Below are positions 33,611 to 44,390 of a stretch of DNA of 64,000 nt, one piece after another. Numbering within the stretch: the stretch's first letter is position 1; every line of letters starts with the position of its first letter. The notes under the pieces were generated by a model, which saw only the letters and a list, made by a program, of their open reading frames with translations, was not told the DNA's origin and ran no database searches. The stretch comes from Rhipicephalus microplus (Eukaryota; Arthropoda; Arachnida; Ixodida; Ixodidae), in contig NC_134709.1 of the NCBI RefSeq assembly GCF_043290135.1, positions 63,257,056 through 63,321,055 on the forward strand. Reading direction: 5' to 3'. Position numbers and translations under genes: made by a program.

Positions 33611-33866
33611 AGAATCGATGCTCAGTGGTATAATAGCTTGTGTTGTGAACCTTACAGCGCGATACAAGTAGCATGACGCTTTAGTTCTGTGACTTGTTTC
33701 TTTTTTTTTCTGGCGTGTACTTTTGTGACCGAATGTGCCGAGTGTGCGGGGCTCGGAACTGCTACAGTGTGCAGTGGTGCTTACGTGTGTGTCTCCGACT
33801 GCGAACCAAAGTGTCCTCAGTGCCCTCAAGTTTTTCTACCGGAAGAACTTTCTTAAGTGGGGGGTG
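33611..33866 (+). other. 3' untranslated part and polypurine tract of element 3
   Basis: Non-coding, ending with the polypurine tract aagtggggggtgatg (about 33855-33869). This places the LTR directly after RNase H with no room for a downstream integrase. A C-run complement and poly-T stretch lie at about 33700. Confidence 0.6.
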
Positions 33867-34690
33867 ATGTGATGTAGTAGCTTAAAAAATGCGAGCATTG
33901 CAGACGACAGCGCCACATCACCTAGAAGATGACAAGAATGAATGGGCATTGCAGCGCACCCACTGAAGAAAGTAGTCTATTATTATTATTTACGGCTACG
34001 AGACTACCTGAATGCCTGACTTATCACACTTGATGATCCTGCCGCCTGGTTCTTGGCCGATCCCCCTTTGTGGGTGAGCGCCAGCAAAGCTGAAGGCTCA
34101 TAATAATAATCATCATCATCAAGAGGTGACGCTCGCGGAGAACGAAGCTGTTCGGACGCCGGCAAGACGACGCAAGGGAGCTTAGGGCGAACCCGCCTCT
34201 ACACGCGAGGTTCCAAAGGGCGGGTTTCTGTCCTCGAGCCACTGACGTCCTCGGGGCACGGCCTGTCGGCGTGGCCAGGCCCGAGTTCTGGGTGAGTGGT
34301 CCTGCGGACATCTCCGGTATGGCGAGTGCCCTCGAAAGACCGGAGCTGCCGACCACGTCCCGGGAGCCGACGTCGCTGACAGTGCACGGCTACGCCTAGA
34401 CCTGGTGATGACCTCAACAGTGGTATGTTGACCTGGCACCCAAGAGACGACTGCATCTGAGTACGCAACGGGTCCCACTTCAAGGCACCGGGCTACGGCT
34501 CAGGCTGTGACTATTTCTTTTCTTACGTTTGTGAACCGCGTGCGTGTACGACTTTAGTACTGTAAGTGCAATAGTTTTTTTTTCGTCCAATATAACTTAC
34601 TTTTGTTTTCCTCACTGTCTCCATCTTCCTCGCGTCACACGCCTTGCTACGTGACGAACCTAACGACGAAATTCGCGCAATGCCGTGCCA
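33867..34690 (+). repeat. Putative 3' LTR and flank of element 3
   Basis: LTR-like start tgatgtgatgtagtagc after the polypurine tract. The segment contains an (ATT)n stretch and ataataataatcatcatcatc near 34105. No second LTR is in the window, so the end cannot be set. Minus-strand frames here are GC-rich by-products. Confidence 0.4.
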
Positions 34691-34889
34691 GCAAAAGTGA
34701 AGTCAGCTTTTGCCACTGCCAAGATGGCGGAAACATGTTCTTTTCTGGTAGTGCCCACTTAAAGATCAAGTGGCTTTGATATGTTCATGTAAATGCTACG
34801 TTGTTCTGTAATAAAAGATGGTTTTTCCCAACGAAATAACACACAAAAACGAGTCTGGGTGACTGAATCTCCAAGAAACTTTGCCTAAA

Positions 34890-34990
34890 ATCAGAGGCTT
34901 ACCAAGGAAAACTAGTAACCCCACGACGGACTTGGAGCACTATGTGACCCGAAAAAGTTTCCACATTAAAATCGTTGGGCGTGCGTGGGA
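34890..34990 (+). repeat. Left arm of a distant inverted repeat
   Basis: The string cttaccaaggaaaactagta ... cactatgtgacccg is nearly the reverse complement of 36870-36950. The interior (about 1.9 kb) holds LINE fragments and a tRNA-like repeat. Confidence 0.55.
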
Positions 34991-35118
34991 AACGCTCCTT
35001 TCTTAACCGCTGAACGGTGATAATTTATCATGCCCCGACTAAGATGGCGGCCGCAGCTACCATCTTGCCAGAGGCACGGCTTCACTCCTAGGCAATGATT
35101 TCCACTCCAGCAATTTTT

Positions 35119-35415
35119 TTATTCCTTCTTGGAAGGAGCGCCCTCGATCTTTGCCATGTGAGCTGGGAAGTAGACAATTGTGTGTTGTCGTACCTCCTTA
35201 TTTCGCAGGATCCGAAAGGCTGATTCCGGGATGGTGCCTCTACCGAATGCTGGGACTGCTGATCTCGAGTCACTGTATACTGTTGTTCTACCGCCGTCTA
35301 GCAGAGCCAAGGCTATTGCGCACTGTTAGGCAACCTTGGCCGTTGTGGTCCGGACTGACGATGAGTTCGTAACAATACCATCCTGATCAACAGTGACTGC
35401 AACGAATGCTTTTCC
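35119..35415 (-). pseudogene. LINE RNase H fragment
   Basis: On the minus strand, ALLDGGRTTVYSDSRSAVPA, then GRGTIPESAFRILRNKEV and TIVYFPAHMAKIEGA. This is the RNase H core (the DSRSA aspartate) and following segment of an I-like LINE. A stop lies upstream in the same frame. Confidence 0.7.
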
Positions 35416-35571
35416 ATTCAGGCACTGTGCTGTGTCAACGAAGCAGCAACTTCGGGCATGTGCATGGGCACTCTCCAGGAGGGCTTTAGCCCTAGTCCGT
35501 CGTCTACATTGTATTCAGAGTGGACATTCCGAGGTAGTGGCGCCACGGTAACACGTCCTTTCTGTTTTCGA

Positions 35572-35655
35572 GGAGAGAGAGAGAGAGAGAGATAAAGATG
35601 CAAGGAAAGGCAGGGAGGTTAACCAGACGCACATCCGGTTTGCTACCCTGCTGTT
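35572..35655 (-). repeat. LINE 3' tail with (GA)n, reverse orientation
   Basis: It is the reverse complement of the 3' UTR of the LINE at 1-5.7 kb (ggttaaccagacgcacatcc matches 5620-5645). The (GA)n run at 35572-35592 corresponds to that LINE's (TC)n end. Probably a severely 5'-truncated insertion. Confidence 0.7.
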
Positions 35656-36850
35656 CTCGAGGAACGCTCCAGTAGCTTATGTGATCTGTAAATAAGCTCT
35701 TAAACAAAATGAATATATTGCATCAGCATGTAAATATTTGTACATAGCACATTGCTATGTGATTAATAAACATTGTGTATATAACGTGTTTACACAATCA
35801 CACCACAACTACTCTCGTGTCACGCCTTTATATGATGATGATTGAGCATATGTACACAGGATTCACATTTATACTTTGGAGTAAGCTCCATCATCCTTCA
35901 CTTCATGGATAAGCTGGAATATTTCATCGGGAAATATAATATGCCGGGGTCCATAAAGACTTCAGTGACGTGTTTCCGTCACGAAAAAGACGTAAAAAAT
36001 ACGCACGCTCAGAGGACAAAAAAAGGGAGGCCAGTCAATGACAGTCGAACCCACTGAACCGCGAAAACAGATGCCAGGCACACTAAGCACTGCGCCATGG
36101 CACACTTTGTTCGCTTTCAATATTACCGGTTTTATATCTTCTGTCGTCTTCTCACAGCGTTATTGAATAAGTCAAGTAGTGCATTGTGACGGTGACATTT
36201 ACGATTAGTTTTTCAAAAGCCTCATAGCTAAGCGTCCGTCCCGTGCAAGGCGATTGAAAAAAAATGTTGGAGTGCAAATTATTGCCCACGAGTAAAGCCG
36301 TACCTACCGTGTGACGACGGCTGGGGCAGCCATCTTACTAGGGGCATGCGGGACTGTTGGTGTTCGGCGATTGAGAAAGGGAAGTTTAGTATACACCTAA
36401 CTTGTACATACACAAAAGAAATATCGAAAACAAGTAAAGACAGTGTGTAAATCTTATAGATGAGCACCAAAGTCTAGTTTATCACTGTGTATCAAAATGT
36501 CACAAGGCAAAAAAATAAATAAGACACTGAGGTAATCAAATTTTACAGAATAACACGTGTGCATGTGTGCAAAAGTGGGCGCATGACTAGTATAGAACAA
36601 CTGAGAACATCAGCTGTCTCTCTCTTTCTATGAAGAAACGCGTGTGCCATTGGAAAGCCTCTTTGACGTGTGTTTGCAGCTGTTGATTAAGGTAATTCCA
36701 CACAATCAGCCATATTTTTTGGAATGCGGGATTGGCGCCTCTATGAGGCTTGTGCCGTACTTTCGCTAAACAGCGTCCGAGTACGTAAAATTTCACTGTA
36801 AAAACCAGTCTTGCGAACAGCCCACGTTGCGAAATAGCGCTTACCTCACA
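35656..36850. other. Non-genic spacer with a tRNA-like repeat
   Basis: AT-rich; no ORF with recognisable domains. Contains the minus-strand tRNA-like head listed below and is otherwise featureless to me. Confidence 0.45.
36040..36105 (-). repeat. tRNA-like SINE head (third family)
   Basis: Read on the minus strand: gtgccatggcgcagtgctta followed about 30 nt later by gtgggttcgactgtc, like A and B boxes. A degenerate tRNA-derived repeat and not a real tRNA. Confidence 0.5.
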
Positions 36851-36955
36851 TGCTCAAAAGTTTAACGTGGCCACATTGTCGGGTCACATAGTGCTTAAAG
36901 GGTGTTCTTGTGATACTAGTTTTCCTTAGTAAGCCTTGAATTCAAGGTAAAGTGC
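36851..36955 (-). repeat. Right arm of the distant inverted repeat
   Basis: The string gtcgggtcacatagtgctta ... tactagttttccttagtaag is the reverse of 34890-34990 with several mismatches. The SINE at 36966 lies just outside. Confidence 0.55.
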
Positions 36956-36965
36956 AATGAAGGGT

Positions 36966-37211
36966 TGATTGATTGATTTGTGGGGTTTAACGTCCCAAAA
37001 CCACCATATGATTGATTATAAGAGACGCCGTAGTGGAGTGTTCCGGAAATTTTCACCACCTGAGGTTCTTTAATGTGCACCCAAATCTGAGCACACGGGC
37101 CTACGACATTTCCGCCTCCACCAAAAATGCAGCCGCTGCAGCAGGGATTTGAACCCGCGACCTGCGGGTCAGCAGCCGAGTACCTTAGCCATTAGACCAC
37201 CGCGGCGGGGC
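36966..37211 (-). repeat. Ruka-like SINE, full length, with 11-bp target duplication
   Basis: Reverse-oriented tail (ggggtttaacgtcccaaaac), body (cacccaaatctgagcacacg) and head (gatttgaacccgcgacctgc ... ttagaccaccgcggcggggc). Identical 11-bp flanks caatgaagggt at 36955-36965 and 37212-37222 give the boundaries. The best-defined SINE in the window. Confidence 0.95.
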
Positions 37212-37427
37212 CAATGAAGGGTAAGTCAAGGATACTCGTCCCTGAAGGTTAATTCGTCGGAAACAACTATGTTTTAATTTGAAATAACTTATTCTTTACA
37301 CTGACAGATCTAAACCGTTTGATTTTCAAGTGGGCACCACCTGAAAACAGAATGTTTCTGAGGTCTTTAGAGGACAAAAGCTGGCTTTGCAATTGCTTGC
37401 AAAGCATTGCGGGAGCTTCCACTCTAG

Positions 37428-37845
37428 AGAAAGAGAGAGAGAGAACATTTATTGAGTAAAGCTTGTCAGGAAAGGTAGAAGGGCCCCTTATTTCAGGAAC
37501 CCTCTGGCCTGGACAGCCCACCGGGCTCGAGCGATGAGTTGACGCTGGTCGACCAAGTCCGGCTGGGAGATTGCAGCCTCCCAAGCTTCACTTAGGAGGT
37601 CTTGCTTCACATCTGGTGCTGCTGCTTGTAGCCTTGTGACGCTTACTTTGCACTGCAGTAGGAGGTGTACCAGAGTGTCTGCCACATTGCAGTGAGGACA
37701 GATGTACCTATGCAACGTTGGCCTCATAAGGTGCAATAATACGCCGTGGGTGAATGTGTTACTGTAAAGGAACCCTTGTCGGTGCCTTCGTCTTTTGTGA
37801 GTTCTGGATGTGGTGGAGGTTATAACCTGCGTTCGAGCCAAATAT
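37428..37845 (-). pseudogene. LINE ORF2 C-terminal fragment with (TC)n end
   Basis: Minus strand: NTFTHGVLLHLMRPTLHRYI, CPHCNVADTLVHLLLQC (a CX2C...H...C knuckle), then RQLIARARWAVQARGF and a stop, the usual end of I-like LINE ORF2. The 3' UTR contains actcaataaatgttctctct, ending in (TC)n at about 37428-37440. 5'-truncated near the border with the CsRn1-like LTR. Confidence 0.75.
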
Positions 37846-37865
37846 GTTGCAGTAATGCATGATAT

Positions 37866-38046
37866 TGTCACGTGAGTCCTGCGAGAAAGAGAAAGGCGAT
37901 AGTGCATACGCGCATCTGCATGATTTTATGCAGAGAGCAACAACGAGAAAGACGAAGAACTCCCTGGCGCGTGGTAAATCAAAAGACCAACCCGCTGCTG
38001 CTTTCTCAGCTTCTTCAAATACGACCTCTGTCTTCACGTCGCGAAA
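37866..38046 (+). repeat. 5' LTR of Gypsy element 5 (181 bp)
   Basis: Begins tgtcacgtgagtcc and matches 44403-44583 over the same length, with roughly 25-30 mismatches counted by eye. That indicates an old insertion. It is preceded by atat (37862-37865), as the 3' LTR is followed by atat (44584-44587), a 4-bp target duplication. The sequence tggtggaggtgctgggg from 38048 is in the primer-binding-site position; I cannot name the tRNA. Confidence 0.9.
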
Positions 38047-38186
38047 CTGGTGGAGGTGCTGGGGCCTGCAACCTGATGCAGGAAAGCGTTGTTCGGGCCC
38101 GTACACCCAGTCCGGTGCCTCAGCATGTTGTTACGACTCCAGTACACTGATTCAGCCGGCGCCTACTAGGCCTAAGTCCAGAACTC

Positions 38187-39105
38187 TTGACGGCATCTCC
38201 TGTTACCAACATGGCGGCTCCTTCAACGTCTGCGCATCTTCCTCGGGCCCAGACGACTCACCCTTACCGGGTAACTTTTGAGACTCCTCGTGTTCCCGAA
38301 GTCTTACGTGGAGAACCGTATGAAGATGTCGAGGACTGGCTCGACCAGTTTGAGAGGACCACTGTGGTGAATCGTTGGAGCGTGCAAGAAAAACTTGGCC
38401 GTGCCTACTTCGCAATGGAAAATAGCGCTCGCACATGGTACGAGAACAGGGAGCCTACTTTCCGAACCTGGGACAATTTCCGCCAAGAGCTTCTCGGGAC
38501 GTTCCTTATTGCGGACCAACGGGATCTCTCACAACAGATGATTGAAGCCCGCATGCAAAAGCCGAACGAAAGCGTCAGCGTGTTCGCTGAGGATATGGCC
38601 CGTATATTTCGCCGCGCTGACCCTGACATCCCGAGGCAAGGAAAGTTCGTCACCTGATGTGGGGAGTTAAGGAATCGCTTTTCGCCGGCCTTGTACGAAA
38701 TCCACCAACAACAGTGGATGAATTCATCAAAGAGGCGACTGTCATCGAGTGGGCGCTCCGGCAACGATGCCGCCACTTTAACCACCTGCCCGACCAGACA
38801 CCTGTTGGTGCCGCTGCTCCAAACGCTGCCTTTTCGAAAACTCGTTACGGCAAATGATTCGACAAATCCTGCGGGAAGAGCTGCGGGCCCTCGGCATTCC
38901 GCCTACCGATCCCCCAGTTGCTTTTGTTGAAGAAATCGTGCGCCAGGAACTACGGCAAACCTTTCCATCACTGGCGCCATCACCCGAACCACGTCCACAG
39001 ACCTATGCCGATGCCGTCCGCCATCATCCGCCAGCCACAGAAGAAGCACCCTTTCAGCCATGGCCCGTTACCTTGCCGTGGTGGCAGCGGGAACCTGTGC
39101 GGTGA
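38187..39105 (+). pseudogene. Gypsy element 5 gag, broken
   Basis: Capsid-like domain in the first frame: VEDWLDQFERTTVVNRWS, TWYENREPTFRTWDNFRQEL, LIADQRDLSQQMIEARMQK, NESVSVFAEDMARIFRRADP. That arrangement is seen in retrotransposon gag. A frameshift at about 38640-38660 moves to WGVKESLFAGLVRNPPTTVD. Another frame (38854-39105) carries MIRQILREELRALGIPP and a Pro-rich linker. A zinc-knuckle-like FHCGEPGNISR follows near 39160, incomplete. Confidence 0.75.
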
Positions 39106-39476
39106 CCACCAGTACGTCGGACCGACTTGTGGCGCACTGCCGACCGTCGAACCCTTTCTTTCCACTGCGGTGAACCAGGCAACATCTCGCGCTAATGCCG
39201 TCATTGAGAAGCCCTGTTTGGAAACTTTTCTCGTCCCGCTTCATTTTACTGTCCAGACACTCGTGACCATGGTGCCGATCACCTGGCGACCAACCAAGCG
39301 TCTTCACCAAGTCGTCACTGGCGGTCTCCCTCACCTGCACGAGGTCACACTTTCCCGAATCGCCAAAGCTACGCTGACGCCGTCAGAAACTGCTACCCAA
39401 GCCCGTACCAGGGAAACTAACTGCCGCCACCTCCGGGGGCAAGGTTGCCCATTGCCGAGACGCCGGAAAGATCCCC

Positions 39477-40690
39477 TTGCCTCTACAGAAAGACGACGTG
39501 ACGATGGTGATGACGAAGATGATGACAACCACGAGTACTAATTCCAATGAATTTGTACGTGCCGACCTTAACGTTATTATAGACGGAAACTACGTAACAG
39601 CACTGGTTGACACTGCTCCTGACTTCTCTTATATGAGACAAGAGCTCGCGGACTGCCTCAAGAAAGTCAAGACGCCGTAGAGTGGGCCAAGCATAAGGAG
39701 TGCTGGTGAATAGCTAACGACGCCAACCGGTAAATGCACCGCTGGACTCTGGTGATTCGAGCTTCGTCACCACTTTTGTCATTTCACAGGACTGTTGTAA
39801 AGAGCTGATATTGGGTATGGATTTTCGGTGAGAGTCCGGTGCTGTCATCAACATTCCAGAACGTATCGTCACCTTTTTCGCCCATCTTTACATCGACGCC
39901 ACCACTGAAGAACAAACGCAACGTATACGTGCAGCCTATTATGTGATGCTCCTGCCGAGATCTTGCTGCCTTTGTCGGTGTTATGTGAACGGCCGTGCCG
40001 TAATGACGTGATAGTTGAGTGAATAGACACAATATTGCTTACGCGAGGTGTTTCAATAGCAAGAGGCGTTCGGGCACTAACTGATGAGTGGGCAGAGGTG
40101 CTCCTCACTAACTTCAGCAACGAGCGTCGTCACATCCAGAAGGGCACCGCAATTGCCTACTACGACGACGTCGTGGACCAAGCCAGAGATTGCTTCGCTT
40201 TGCAGCCGGATGACGCGACCATCCCAGCCTCGACATCTTTGTCTGTCAACATTTGCTGTACCCTGCCACCCTCGGAAAAACAGTGCCTATTAGAGCTGAT
40301 ACGCCAGTTCAAATATTGTTTTTCGTGCATGTCGAAAGTCAAGCAAACACCACTGACCCGGCACCGAATCATCGTTGAAGAAAATATGAGGCCGATTCGA
40401 AAAAAAAACCAATACCATGTGGCTCTGAAAGAACGCGAGGAGATCCAAAGCAAGTTCAGAAGATGCTCCAAGATGACGTAATACAGCCTTCCAAAAGTCC
40501 CTGGGCATCCCCCGTGGTATTGGTTAAAAAGAAAGACGGCAGCTTGCGTTTCTGTATCGATTACCACAAGTTAAACCAATTCACGAATAAAGACGTCTAC
40601 GCACTGCCACGCATAGATGACTCTATTGATCGGCTGTGGCATGCAAGCTATTTCTCATCGATGGACCTGTGAAGTGGCTATTGGCAAATA
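39477..40690 (+). pseudogene. Gypsy element 5 protease and N-terminal RT, broken
   Basis: Protease: VIIDGNYVTALVDTAPDFSY (about 39570-39630), where the catalytic DTGA/DTGS signature reads DTAP. The protease-RT linker runs at 40035-40481 (TLPPSEKQCLLELIRQFKYC). RT begins [20 protein letters not shown], then [20 protein letters not shown] and YFSSMDL with a stop in place of the next residue before SGYWQIED. The frame changes between protease and RT. Coding is cut at 40703 by the nested LINE and resumes at 42033. Confidence 0.8.
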
Positions 40691-42032
40691 GAAGACAGTG
40701 AGAGAGAGAATAAACTTTATTGAAGAATTAAAATTACGTGACTAATCCCGGGTGGAGCCCTCTTGTAGAGCCCCACTGGCCACAGCGGCTCGCCGGGCCT
40801 GGTCTAGGGTCACCAGTTGGCTCCCCAGTGCCAGCTCGGAAATCCGTGCATCCCAAGACCACGTTGTGAGTGTTTGTAGTGAGCGCACCAACCTATATAC
40901 TGCATTGGCTGGCCGCTCGGTACATTGGTAGGTTATGTGTGTAAGTGTGGCTGTGTGGTTACTACACCATGGGCATACCCCTGTTGTGTATATCTGTGGA
41001 AAATTGCGTGTAGTTTCGATATGTGGGGGTATGTGTTCGTTTGGAGGCGGCGCCAATCCCGGGCTTGTTGGCTGCTTAAGTTCGGATGTGGAGGGGCGTA
41101 CGTGCGTCTGGTAAGGCGTTGGTTTTCCAATATCTGCCTGCTTGTTACACTTTGCTCTTCATGATACCCTGTGAGGTGTCCTGAGGAGAGTCCCACGTCT
41201 CGGCCAGTAAGTCCGCGAGCTACGCAGTTTGCCTCCTCGTTCCCCCCCAGGCCGTCATGCCCTGGGCACCAAGTGACGCCATGTGCCTCCATCAACATGG
41301 ACCCCAAAATATCAGTGACGCACCTTGGAAGTGTGCCTCTAAGGTATAAGCGACATGCAGCTTGTGAGTCTGTCAAAATATACGCTGAGCGCCCCCTTCT
41401 TTCGGCTTCTCTGATTGCCAAGGCTATGGCTGCTGCCTCTGCGGTGGCACTTGATCTGGTGAGTAGGGACGCGCAGGCCACGACTTTGCTTTGGTTAGTC
41501 ACTGCCAATGCATATGCTTGTTTTCTGGAGCCTTGTGGTGGCGCGGGATAAAGACTGACGTCGGTAAAGTAAGCGTCTGGATCGCTACTTCTCTGCAGGA
41601 GTTTTCGTGCTCGCGCTTGACGACGCTTTTTGTTGTAGAACGGGTGCATGCTTTTTGGAACTGGTTCCACGATTATTTGATAACGTATTTGCTTGGGTAC
41701 AATGACTGTCGCATCGCCACAGTATTGAGGGGTGAGAGGGTATCCCAGCCTCTGTAGCAGTGTTCTTCCCTGGAGTGTAGTGGTGAGTCGTTCTCGCTGT
41801 GCGATTAGCGTGGCGGCGGCCAATTCTTCATACGAATTATGCATGCCGAGTCCCATGAGTTTTTCTGTGCTTGTGCTGTTCGGAAGTCGCAATGCTGCTT
41901 TGTACGCAATTCTGATGAGTCTGTCAATCTACTCTATTTCGGGCTTGCGTGTTGATTGAAAGGGAAGAGCGAACGTGACTCGGCTGAGAACGAAGGCATG
42001 TACAAGGCGTACCGTGTCGGAAGACAGTGAGA
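40691..42032 (-). mobile_element. 5'-truncated LINE inserted into Gypsy element 5 (13-bp target duplication)
   Basis: Identical gaagacagtgaga copies at 40691-40703 and 42020-42032 bracket a minus-strand LINE (40704-42019). The host RT reading frame continues across the two target copies. The 3' end (left side) has caataaagtttattctctctct, a (TC)n tail. LINE insertion into a transcribed-type ORF with a 13-bp duplication is typical of target-primed retrotransposition. Confidence 0.95.
40743..42019 (-). pseudogene. ORF2 C-terminal half of the nested LINE (RNase H, knuckle)
   Basis: Minus-strand order: RT thumb region (RLVHAFVLSRVTFALPFQS), a stop at E*ID, then RIAYKAALRLPNSTSTEKLM and GMHNSYEELAAATLIAQRER. 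RNase H follows: DAYFTDVSLYP (TDVS for TDxS), SSATAEAAAIALAIREAE, LTDSQAACRLYL and CPGHDGLGGNEEAN. After a frame change near 41000 the C-terminal knuckle CPWCSNHTATLTHITYQC appears. The stop is at 40743. RNase H acidic residues look present. Similar to, but distinct from, the LINE at 1-5.7 kb. Confidence 0.85.
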
Positions 42033-44300
42033 AAACTGCCTTCGTGACACCCGATGGTCTTTATGATTTTAAAGTGCTTCCATTCGGGTTATGCTCAGCG
42101 CCACCCACTTTTCAGCGTTTAGTGGACATTGTGCTATCAGGACTGAAGTGGCAGACATGCTTGGTCTATCTAGACGATGTTATTGTTTTCTCAGCTACAT
42201 TCGAGGAACACCTAAGTCAATTATTCGCAGTTCTAGAAGCTTTACGATCGGCTGGCCTGACTTTAAAACCAGAAAAGTGTCATTTCGGTTTCAGCGAATT
42301 TTGCTTCTTAGGCCACGTGGTCAGCCACGAAGGGGTTCAACCTGACCCAGGCAAAATCAACGCTGTCGCAAAGTTTCCCGCACCGCATGACAAAAAAAAA
42401 CAGTCAAACGCTTCTTAGGCCTCTGCACTTATTATCGACGATTCATCGCCAACTTTTCGCTTATTGCGGCGCCTTTGACGCGGCTCACACGAGAGGATGT
42501 GCCCTTTCTTTGGGCGAAAAGGAACAAACTGCATTCAATGAATTACGCCAACGCCTCCAAACACCTTCGACTCTTGCGCAGTTTGACCAGGAAGCGCGAA
42601 CAGCACTTCACACCAACGCAAGCAATGCAGGCCTGTGGGCAGTACGAATACAATGGCAACATAACTCCGAGAAAGTGATAGCCTATGCCAGCAGAGCTCC
42701 CTCTCGAACGGAAAATAACTACTCGGCTACCGAGAAAAAGTGCCTCGCCGTGGTCTGGGCGGTTCTCAAATTTCGACCATACCTGTACGGCTCCTCATTC
42801 AAGGTCTTCAGCGATCACCACTTGCTTTGCTGGCTCACTAACTTGAAAGACCCATCCGGCCGTTTAGCGCACTGGAGCCTTCGGCTTCAAGAGTTTTATA
42901 TGACCATAATTTATAAATCAGGGAAGAAGCACACCGACCCAAACTGTCTGTCGTGGTCACCTGTCGATCCTGCTGCTATTATGACGATTCTATGGACGCC
43001 GAATTCTTGGGAGTCATCAACACGGCCACTATTTCACAAGAGCGGCGCAGTGACCCTGACCTGCTTCCGCTTATCGTCTTCTTAGAAGGACGACTTGAAG
43101 ACGTGCCGCGTGTTTTTGCCACAGGACTCCCATTTTTTGTTTAATGAACGACATTGTATACAAGAAAACTTTTCTCCCACCGGCAGCCCCTACTTGCTTG
43201 TCGTCCCTGCATCACTGCGAAAAGAAATTCTGGAAGCCTGCATGATGAAGTCACCTCCGGTCATCTCGGAGACACTCGAACACTGTCCCGTCTGCAAAAC
43301 AGTTAATACTGGCATAACCTACCTGCTGCCGTAAAACATCACGTCCAAACCACTGCCGACTGTCAAAAACGCAAAGCATCCCCCGGCTGTTCGGCCGGCT
43401 TATTACATTCCGTACAAGTACCCGCAAAGCCATTCGCCCAAATCAGAATGAATTTGCTGGGCCCATTCCCAACTTCAACCACAAGGAACAGATGGATCAT
43501 TGTCGCCACCAATTACTTGTCTCGCTACGCAGAAACTAAAGCCACACCGATGGCCACAGCAGCAGAAACGGCTAATTTCTTTGTAGAAAATGGCGTCCTT
43601 CGGCACGGTGCTTCAACAGTTCTCATCACGGATAGAGAAACTGCGTTCATGGCAGAACTTTTGGAGTCGCTTCTGAGGCTCAGCGGTACAGCTCACCGGA
43701 GAAAAACGGCGTGCCATCCACAAATGAACGGACTAACAGAGCGGCTTAATAAGACCCTCGCAGACATGTTCTGATTGTATGTCGACACAGAACACAAGAA
43801 CTGGGATGAAGTCTTGCCTTATGTGACCTTCGCCTATAATACCACCCGGAGGGAAACCACCGGAATCACGCCGTTTCATTTATTACACGAGCACGAAGTC
43901 GCTACAACGATAGACGTTATGCTGCCGCACGAGTGTGACGACACTCATGCTGACGCCGAAGAATTTGGTCAGTGCGCTGAAGAAGCCCGACCGCTAGCCC
44001 GCGTGCGTATTGGTCACCAGAAACACAAAGATGCAAAACGGTACGACCTACGACATAAATTGGTAACCTACACACCAGGCGACAAGGTGTGTAGGTTATT
44101 AAGGTGACAAGGTGAATCCCAATACGTCGACGCGGACTTTCAGAGAAGCTATTACGACGATACTTCGGCCCATATAGAGTCACTTGACGATTGAACGACA
44201 TCTACTACGAAGTTATTCCCGACGGCGATTGCAGTTCCAGTCGCCAAAACCGCTCACCCGAGGTCGTGCATGTCATTCGAATAAAACCTTACTTTTCCAG
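42033..44300 (+). pseudogene. Gypsy element 5 C-terminal RT, RNase H, integrase
   Basis: RT resumes: TAFVTPDGLYDFKVLPFGLC, SAPPTFQRLVDIVLSGLKWQ, catalytic VYLDDVIVF (intact YLDD), CFLGHVVSHEGVQPDPG. A frame change at an A-run (about 42392) leads to RNase H: ALHTNASNAGLW (TNAS for TDAS), YASRAPSRTENNYS, VFSDHHLLCWLTNLKDPS. Integrase: DCLSWSP-like spacer, CQKR finger remnant near 43360, MNLLGPFPTSTTRNRWIIVA, ITDRETAFMAELLESL, NGLTERLNKTLADMF (catalytic Glu kept) then a stop at 43771-43773, and VLPYVTFAYNTTRRE. The C-terminal VVHVIRIKPYF is at about 44265. A 9-bp repeat (gacaaggtg) duplicates near 44080-44112. Confidence 0.8.
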
Positions 44301-44390
44301 CTAAATCTCGCTTGTCCTAAAAGTGCCGCTGCATATGTGCGTTTTTTAATTAGAGCGCCTTGGCTGCGCATCGGGACGATGCCACTTTTG

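Noticed and set aside
33944..34130. Trinucleotide-rich stretches as a regulatory element
   Set aside because: The attattatt and ataataatcatcatc strings are simple repeats inside a probable LTR; nothing further supports a regulatory function.
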